Positions 5,083-8,642 of a DNA stretch of 8,642 nt are shown here, in pieces. Location of the stretch: positions 1-8,642 of the forward strand of contig JAKEHD010000796.1 of the NCBI GenBank assembly GCA_022615215.1, written 5' to 3'. The position numbers and the translations under genes are program-made. The notes under the pieces are model-generated. The model saw only the letters and a program-made list of their open reading frames with translations. It did no database searches and was not told the origin of the DNA. The stretch comes from Blastocatellia bacterium. GTDB taxonomy: Bacteria > Acidobacteriota > Blastocatellia > UBA7656. Numbering within the stretch: position 1 is the stretch's first letter; every line of letters starts with the position of its first letter.

Positions 5083-6528
5083 ATGTCCGTGAGTATATTG
5101 ATTCCTACCGCGCTCAGAAGTTATGCGGGGGGCAGCGACAGCGTTTCGGTAGATGGAAATACCGTGAGCGAGGCGCTCGGCGCACTCGTAGAACAATACC
5201 CCGATCTGAAGAAGCACCTCTATAACGATGAGGGCCAGCTTCGCCACTTCGTCAACATTTACGTCAATGACGAAGATATACGCTATCAGGAGAAGGAAGT
5301 CACCCCTCTCAAACCCGGCGACGTTTTGAGCATAGTCCCCTCTATTGCCGGGGGCAGCACGACCCTCGAAGAAGCGGCAGAGGCGACGGAACTCGACCGC
5401 GACGAAGTGCTGCGATACAGCCGCCACCTGATAATGCCCGAAGTGGCTATGGAGGGACAGAAAAAACTTAAAGCCGCCAAAGTCCTGTGCATAGGCGCGG
5501 GAGGGCTTGGCTCTCCGCTTGTCATGTACCTTGCGGCGGCGGGCGTGGGCCGTCTCGGACTCGTCGATTTCGACATCGTCGACTTCACGAACCTTCAGAG
5601 ACAGATCATTCATTCGACGGCAAACGTCGGTCGTCCCAAACTCCAATCGGCAAAAGAGCGTGTCGCCGAAATAAACCCTTACGTGCAGGTCGACACCTAC
5701 GAGACGGCGCTCACTTCGGAAAACGCGATGGAGTTGTTCGCGCCTTACGACATAGTGGTCGACGGCACTGACAATTTCCCGACCCGCTATCTGGTCAATG
5801 ACGCCTGCGTGCTGATGGGCAAGCCCAACGTCTACGGCTCCATATTCAGATTCGAGGGACAGGCGACGGTCTTTCACGCTAAAGAAGGACCGTGCTATCG
5901 CTGCCTGTACCCGGAGCCGCCGCCGCCCGGACTCGTGCCAAGCTGCGCCGAAGGGGGCGTGCTCGGCGTGCTGCCGGGAGTGATAGGGGTCATTCAGGCT
6001 ATAGAAACAGTCAAGCTCATTTTGGGCAAAGGCGATTCGCTCGTCGGGCGGTTGATGCTCTTTGACGCCTTGAAGATGAAGTTCCGCGAACTCAAGCTCC
6101 GCAAGAATCCCGAATGCCCTATATGCGGCGATAACCGGACTATTCATGAGTTGATAGATTACGAAGAATTCTGCGGCGTCACTCATCAGCCCGAAGTCAG
6201 CGTCGGGGCGGACTTCGAGATCACGCCTGTAGAATTGAAAGAGAAGATCGACCGCGGAGACGAATTCGTGCTCGTCGATGTGCGCGAGCCTGAAGAGTAC
6301 GCTATATGCTACATACCCGACTCGCGTTTGATCCCGCTCAGGACCGTGCCCGAACGATTGCACGAGCTATCGAGCGCAGATGAAATAATAGTTCATTGCC
6401 GCAGCGGGGTGCGAAGCGGGCAGGCGGTCGAATTCATGAAACAGGCGGGCTATCGCAAGGTGAAGAACCTCGTCGGCGGCATACTCCGATGGTCGGACGA
6501 TGTCGACCCGACCATGCCGAAATATTAA
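5083..6528 (+). CDS. moeZ: CysO-like sulfur carrier - MoeZ/ThiF adenylyltransferase - rhodanese fusion
   Basis: A 481-residue three-domain protein. Residues 1-91 are a ubiquitin-like carrier very like CysO (FVNIYVNDEDIRY, ending IAGG at 88-91). Residues about 105-365 are an E1-like adenylyltransferase: ATP loop GAGGLG (138-143), NLQRQ (170-174), Asp230 in DGTDNF, the zinc cysteine pairs Cys271/Cys274 and Cys345/Cys348, and Cys288 in the PSCAEGG loop. Residues about 377-475 are a rhodanese with active-site Cys439 in HCRSGVRS. Known MoeZ enzymes adenylate the carrier C-terminus and transfer sulfur from the rhodanese to give a thiocarboxylate. Here the Gly-Gly is followed by a linker (STTLEEA) instead of a free end, so cleavage after Gly91 would be needed. 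AAGGAG lies six bases before the ATG. Together with cysM and the JAMM protease it forms a CysO-type cysteine pathway; a role in molybdopterin or thiamine sulfur transfer is the alternative. Confidence 0.95.
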   Translation: MSVSILIPTALRSYAGGSDSVSVDGNTVSEALGALVEQYPDLKKHLYNDEGQLRHFVNIYVNDEDIRYQEKEVTPLKPGDVLSIVPSIAGGSTTLEEAAEATELDRDEVLRYSRHLIMPEVAMEGQKKLKAAKVLCIGAGGLGSPLVMYLAAAGVGRLGLVDFDIVDFTNLQRQIIHSTANVGRPKLQSAKERVAEINPYVQVDTYETALTSENAMELFAPYDIVVDGTDNFPTRYLVNDACVLMGKPNVYGSIFRFEGQATVFHAKEGPCYRCLYPEPPPPGLVPSCAEGGVLGVLPGVIGVIQAIETVKLILGKGDSLVGRLMLFDALKMKFRELKLRKNPECPICGDNRTIHELIDYEEFCGVTHQPEVSVGADFEITPVELKEKIDRGDEFVLVDVREPEEYAICYIPDSRLIPLRTVPERLHELSSADEIIVHCRSGVRSGQAVEFMKQAGYRKVKNLVGGILRWSDDVDPTMPKY

Positions 6529-6562
6529 TCAGTGGTCGGTGGTCAGTGGTCCGGTGTTAGAC
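6529..6562 (+). repeat. Heptad repeat tract directly after the fusion gene stop
   Basis: Starting with the last A of the stop codon, the bases read ATCAGTG, GTCGGTG, GTCAGTG, GTCCGGT, GTTAGAC, the same 7-base family found after the stops of the carbonic anhydrase and glcD. Twelve bases of it (6542-6553, GTCAGTGGTCCG) are perfectly complementary to 6680-6691. Confidence 0.75.
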
Positions 6563-6592
6563 GTTTGAGAAGGGTTGTTATTGAGCAGTGAG

Positions 6593-6614
6593 GGGCGACC
6601 CTCTGTGGTCGCCC
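6593..6614. repeat. Perfect GC-rich palindrome, REP-like
   Basis: GGGCGACC (6593-6600) and GGTCGCCC (6607-6614) form an 8-base-pair stem with loop CTCTGT. A T-run exists but only from 6622, too far for a standard terminator. Similar GGGCGACC...GGTCGCCC sequences occur as dispersed intergenic repeats in several bacteria (recalled, not searched), so a repeat element is the favoured reading. Confidence 0.6.
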
Positions 6615-6670
6615 GTACATGTTTTTCAAGGACTCTGCTTTATAGAACAACGGACGGAAGCGTACTCGCT

Positions 6671-6691
6671 GCCGGACAACGGACCACTGAC
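6671..6691 (-). repeat. Inverted copy of the heptad tract before glcD
   Basis: On the minus strand this reads GTCAGTG, GTCCGTT, GTCCGGC, the same heptad family but in the opposite orientation to the 6529 tract. Together the two bound the intergenic gap with a 12-base perfect inverted repeat and enclose the 6593-6614 palindrome. It is the only copy in the window that does not follow a recognisable stop. Confidence 0.6.
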
Positions 6692-6702
6692 AAATTTAAA
6701 TA

Positions 6703-8199
6703 ATGGCTTCGTCAACTCAAGTTGAACAAAACAGCGCATTGCCTGCATCGGTTGTAGAGAAACTCAAATCGGCGCTCGGCGCGAAGCACGTCCTCACGGA
6801 GCGCGACGAGCTTCTGGTCTACGAGTCGGACGCCCTGACGCTTCACAAGCGAATCCCTTCGGCGGTAGTCATTCCCGGAAGCGGAGAAGAAGTGGCCGCC
6901 GCCGTGCGAATACTGGCTGCTGAAGGAATTCCCTTTTTGCCGCGCGGCGCGGGCACGGGAATTTCCGGCGGGGCGCTCTCGACAGGTGGCGCGGTCATTA
7001 TAGAGATGGCGCGGCTCAATCGCATACTGAAGATCGATTATGAAAACCGCCTCGCCGTCGTAGAGCCGGGAGTCATCAATATTCACCTCTCGCAGGCGAC
7101 TTCGGTTGAAGGCTTTCATTACGCGCCCGACCCTTCGAGTCAGATGGCCTGCACGATAGGCGGCAACGTGGCCGAGAACTCAGGCGGCCCACATTGTCTC
7201 AAGTACGGCATGACCGTAAATCACATACTTGCCGTCGAGGTCGTTCTGCCATCGGGCGAACTGATAACGCTGGGCGGAGGCGGAACGGATGTGCCGGGCT
7301 ACGATCTGTTAGGCGTCTTCGTCGGCTCGGAAGGCACGTTCGGCATAGTCACGAAAGCGACGCTGAAACTCACACGCATAGCTCAAGGGGTCAAGACGCT
7401 TCTGGCCGAGTTTATGACCGTCACGGATGCGAGCCGCACCGTGAGCGAGATCATCGCGGGCGGCATTCTTGCGGCGGCGCTTGAGATGATAGACAACGCA
7501 ACGATACGAGCCATAGAGGATTCGGTATTTGCGGGCGGATTTCCTACGGACGTGGCCGCGCTACTGATTATAGAGGTTGACGGGCTTTCGGCAGGGCTTG
7601 AAGAGACCGCAGAGCGCGCCGCAAGTATTTGCCTGAGCAACAATGCACGGGCCGTGCGAGTGGCCAAAGACGAAGAGGAGCGCATGCGATTGTGGGGCGC
7701 GCGAAAGCGCGCATTCGGAGCTATGGGAAGGATTAAGGCCGACCTGATGGTACAGGATGCGGTGGTCCCGCGCTCGCGCCTGCCTGAAATTCTTGACGAG
7801 ATATACCAGATAGCCGGTCGCTATAATCTCAATATCGCAAACGTATTTCACGCGGGCGACGGCAACCTGCATCCCAACATAAGCTTCGACGGCCGCGACC
7901 CCGACCAGGTCCGCCGAGTGGAGGCCGCTTCGAAAGAGATATTGCAATTGTGCGTGAATGCCGGAGGCTCTATCACAGGCGAGCACGGAGTAGGACTCGA
8001 CAAAATAGAAGCGATGAGATTGATATTTTCTGAAAACGATCTCAACCGCATGCTCGCGGTGCGCGACGTATTCAATCCTTCAGGGCTTTGCAATCCGGGC
8101 AAGGTCATCCCCACGACGAAAACCTGCCGCTACTGCGGATTCGGCATGGAAGACTTCCGCCACAAACGGCTCACCACTCACGGCATGCATCGGGATTAG
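6703..8199 (+). CDS. glcD: GlcD-type FAD-linked oxidase subunit (glycolate / D-2-hydroxyacid oxidase)
   Basis: A 498-residue flavoprotein. The FAD-binding type-4 domain (about 45-225) shows PRGAGTGISGG (80-90), the CTIGGNVAENSGG segment (150-162) and GSEGTFGI (208-215). The FAD-oxidase C-terminal domain (about 235-470) shows HAGDGNLHP (383-391) with the metal or substrate histidines His383 and His390, and GEHGVG (426-431) with His428. The family oxidises glycolate or D-lactate to the keto acid, passing electrons on through partner subunits (GlcE, GlcF). Neither partner is in this window. After the usual end (NPGKVIP, about 470) there is a 28-residue tail with a CRYC pair (Cys475, Cys478) and basic residues, which may bind metal or contact a partner. 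The start is the ATG at 6703 and lacks a clear ribosome site. A D-lactate dehydrogenase of the same family is the main alternative. Confidence 0.93.
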   Translation: MASSTQVEQNSALPASVVEKLKSALGAKHVLTERDELLVYESDALTLHKRIPSAVVIPGSGEEVAAAVRILAAEGIPFLPRGAGTGISGGALSTGGAVIIEMARLNRILKIDYENRLAVVEPGVINIHLSQATSVEGFHYAPDPSSQMACTIGGNVAENSGGPHCLKYGMTVNHILAVEVVLPSGELITLGGGGTDVPGYDLLGVFVGSEGTFGIVTKATLKLTRIAQGVKTLLAEFMTVTDASRTVSEIIAGGILAAALEMIDNATIRAIEDSVFAGGFPTDVAALLIIEVDGLSAGLEETAERAASICLSNNARAVRVAKDEEERMRLWGARKRAFGAMGRIKADLMVQDAVVPRSRLPEILDEIYQIAGRYNLNIANVFHAGDGNLHPNISFDGRDPDQVRRVEAASKEILQLCVNAGGSITGEHGVGLDKIEAMRLIFSENDLNRMLAVRDVFNPSGLCNPGKVIPTTKTCRYCGFGMEDFRHKRLTTHGMHRD

Positions 8200-8236
8200 C
8201 TATCAGCTATCAGCTATCAGCTATCAGCTATCAGCT
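8198..8236 (+). repeat. Perfect heptad tandem repeat after the glcD stop
   Basis: Five perfect consecutive copies of ATCAGCT (8202-8236), preceded by a partial copy that shares bases with the TAG stop. It has the same unit and orientation as the tract behind the carbonic anhydrase gene. Perfect copies suggest recent expansion, so copy number may vary between strains. Confidence 0.92.
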
Positions 8237-8312
8237 GAGCAGATGGCTAAGGCTGATGACGGGTGTTACACTGGCCTGGCATACAGTTCTGCAAGAGTAT
8301 AGGCGATAACTC

Positions 8313-8318
8313 AGGAGG
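8313..8318 (+). promoter_or_regulatory. Ribosome binding site of the four-helix-bundle gene
   Basis: AGGAGG lies five bases before the ATG at 8324 and fixes the start of the last, incomplete gene. Confidence 0.85.
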
Positions 8319-8323
8319 AAACT

Positions 8324-8642
8324 ATGGCAAGAGATTTCACGAAAATCAGGGCATGGCAATTGACTGACGATCTTGCTGTGCATGTCTATAAACTCACAAG
8401 GCAATTCCCGCGTGAAGAAATATATGCTTTAACGTCGCAGTTGCGTCGCGCTGCCAGTTCTGTTCCGGCCAATATAGCCGAAGGATCGAACCGGAACAGC
8501 AAGAGGGATTTTTCTCACTTTCTGTCCGTTGCTTCGGGATCACTCGCTGAAACGAGATATTTTCTTCATCTCTCAAAGAGGCTCGGATATGTCAGCGATT
8601 CGGAACTCGGAAAGGCAAATGTGTTAGCCGAAGAAGCAAGCA
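8324..8642 (+). CDS. Four-helix-bundle protein, 23S rRNA intervening-sequence (IVP/S23) family, 3' end missing
   Basis: Open from the ATG to the window edge (106 codons, no stop). The protein begins MARDFTKIRAWQLTDDLA and carries the family hallmarks: an N-terminal FxKIxAWQ-like segment, an SQLRRAASSVPANIAEGSNR stretch (about residues 39-58), KRDFSHFLSVASGSLAET (60-77) and a final LGYVSDSEL segment. Members are about 115-130 residues, so only the last few residues are probably missing. The family was first noticed inside intervening sequences of 23S rRNA genes, but most members, like this one, stand alone with no rRNA nearby; their function is not established. A strong AGGAGG precedes the start. 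The gene follows glcD after 124 bases that include the ATCAGCT repeat tract, so co-transcription is uncertain. Confidence 0.92.
   Translation, partial: MARDFTKIRAWQLTDDLAVHVYKLTRQFPREEIYALTSQLRRAASSVPANIAEGSNRNSKRDFSHFLSVASGSLAETRYFLHLSKRLGYVSDSELGKANVLAEEAS

Noticed and set aside
5020..6363. Long 447-codon open frame on the minus strand opposite the fusion gene
   Set aside because: It lies wholly opposite a gene with clear domains, and its translation shows no recognisable family. It is the expected mirror of a GC-biased coding strand.
6593..6626. Intrinsic terminator after the fusion gene
   Set aside because: The hairpin is good, but the T-run starts eight bases after the stem, so a repeat palindrome is the better description.

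Overview
The window (8,642 bp) looks like a bacterial chromosomal segment, probably from an environmental, Acidobacteriota-like genome. That placement is inference only: it rests on moderate GC, heavy use of the ATA isoleucine codon in the core genes, short heptad repeats in the intergenic gaps, and a four-helix-bundle 23S-IVP family gene. No rRNA, tRNA, CRISPR array or transposase was seen. No gene-free stretch exceeds 300 bases.

Layout. At the left edge is a possible 5' end of a leftward gene. Next comes a leftward alpha-carbonic anhydrase with a lipoprotein-like signal (128-922). It diverges from a rightward CysM-type cysteine synthase (1162-2118), which is followed after 20 bases by a JAMM/Mov34 metalloprotease of the Mec type (2139-2564, TTG start). 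A visibly AT-richer block follows (about 2,570-4,900) with an unrecognised 324-residue protein and a tightly coupled pair: a PD-(D/E)xK-like protein and a PIN-domain protein that overlap by 4 bases. The core-like composition then returns with a three-domain fusion (5083-6528): CysO-like sulfur carrier, MoeZ/ThiF-type adenylyltransferase, rhodanese. Last come a GlcD-type FAD oxidase subunit (6703-8199) and an unfinished four-helix-bundle protein (8324 to the edge).

How the genes fit together. CysM, the JAMM protease and the CysO-MoeZ-rhodanese fusion together supply every activity of the carrier-protein route to cysteine known from Mycobacterium tuberculosis. The adenylyltransferase activates the carrier C-terminus, the rhodanese supplies sulfur, the synthase transfers the thiocarboxylate sulfur, and the Mec protease releases cysteine. 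The unusual point is that the carrier's Gly-Gly end is internal to the fusion, so it cannot become a thiocarboxylate unless the chain is cut there. The neighbouring JAMM protease is a natural candidate to do this. The AT-rich block appears to have been inserted between the protease and fusion genes.

Three genes (carbonic anhydrase, fusion, GlcD) are followed at or within two bases of their stop codons by the same family of 7-base repeats (ATCAGCT / GTCAGTG), always in the same orientation relative to the gene. This is the most striking non-coding pattern in the window.
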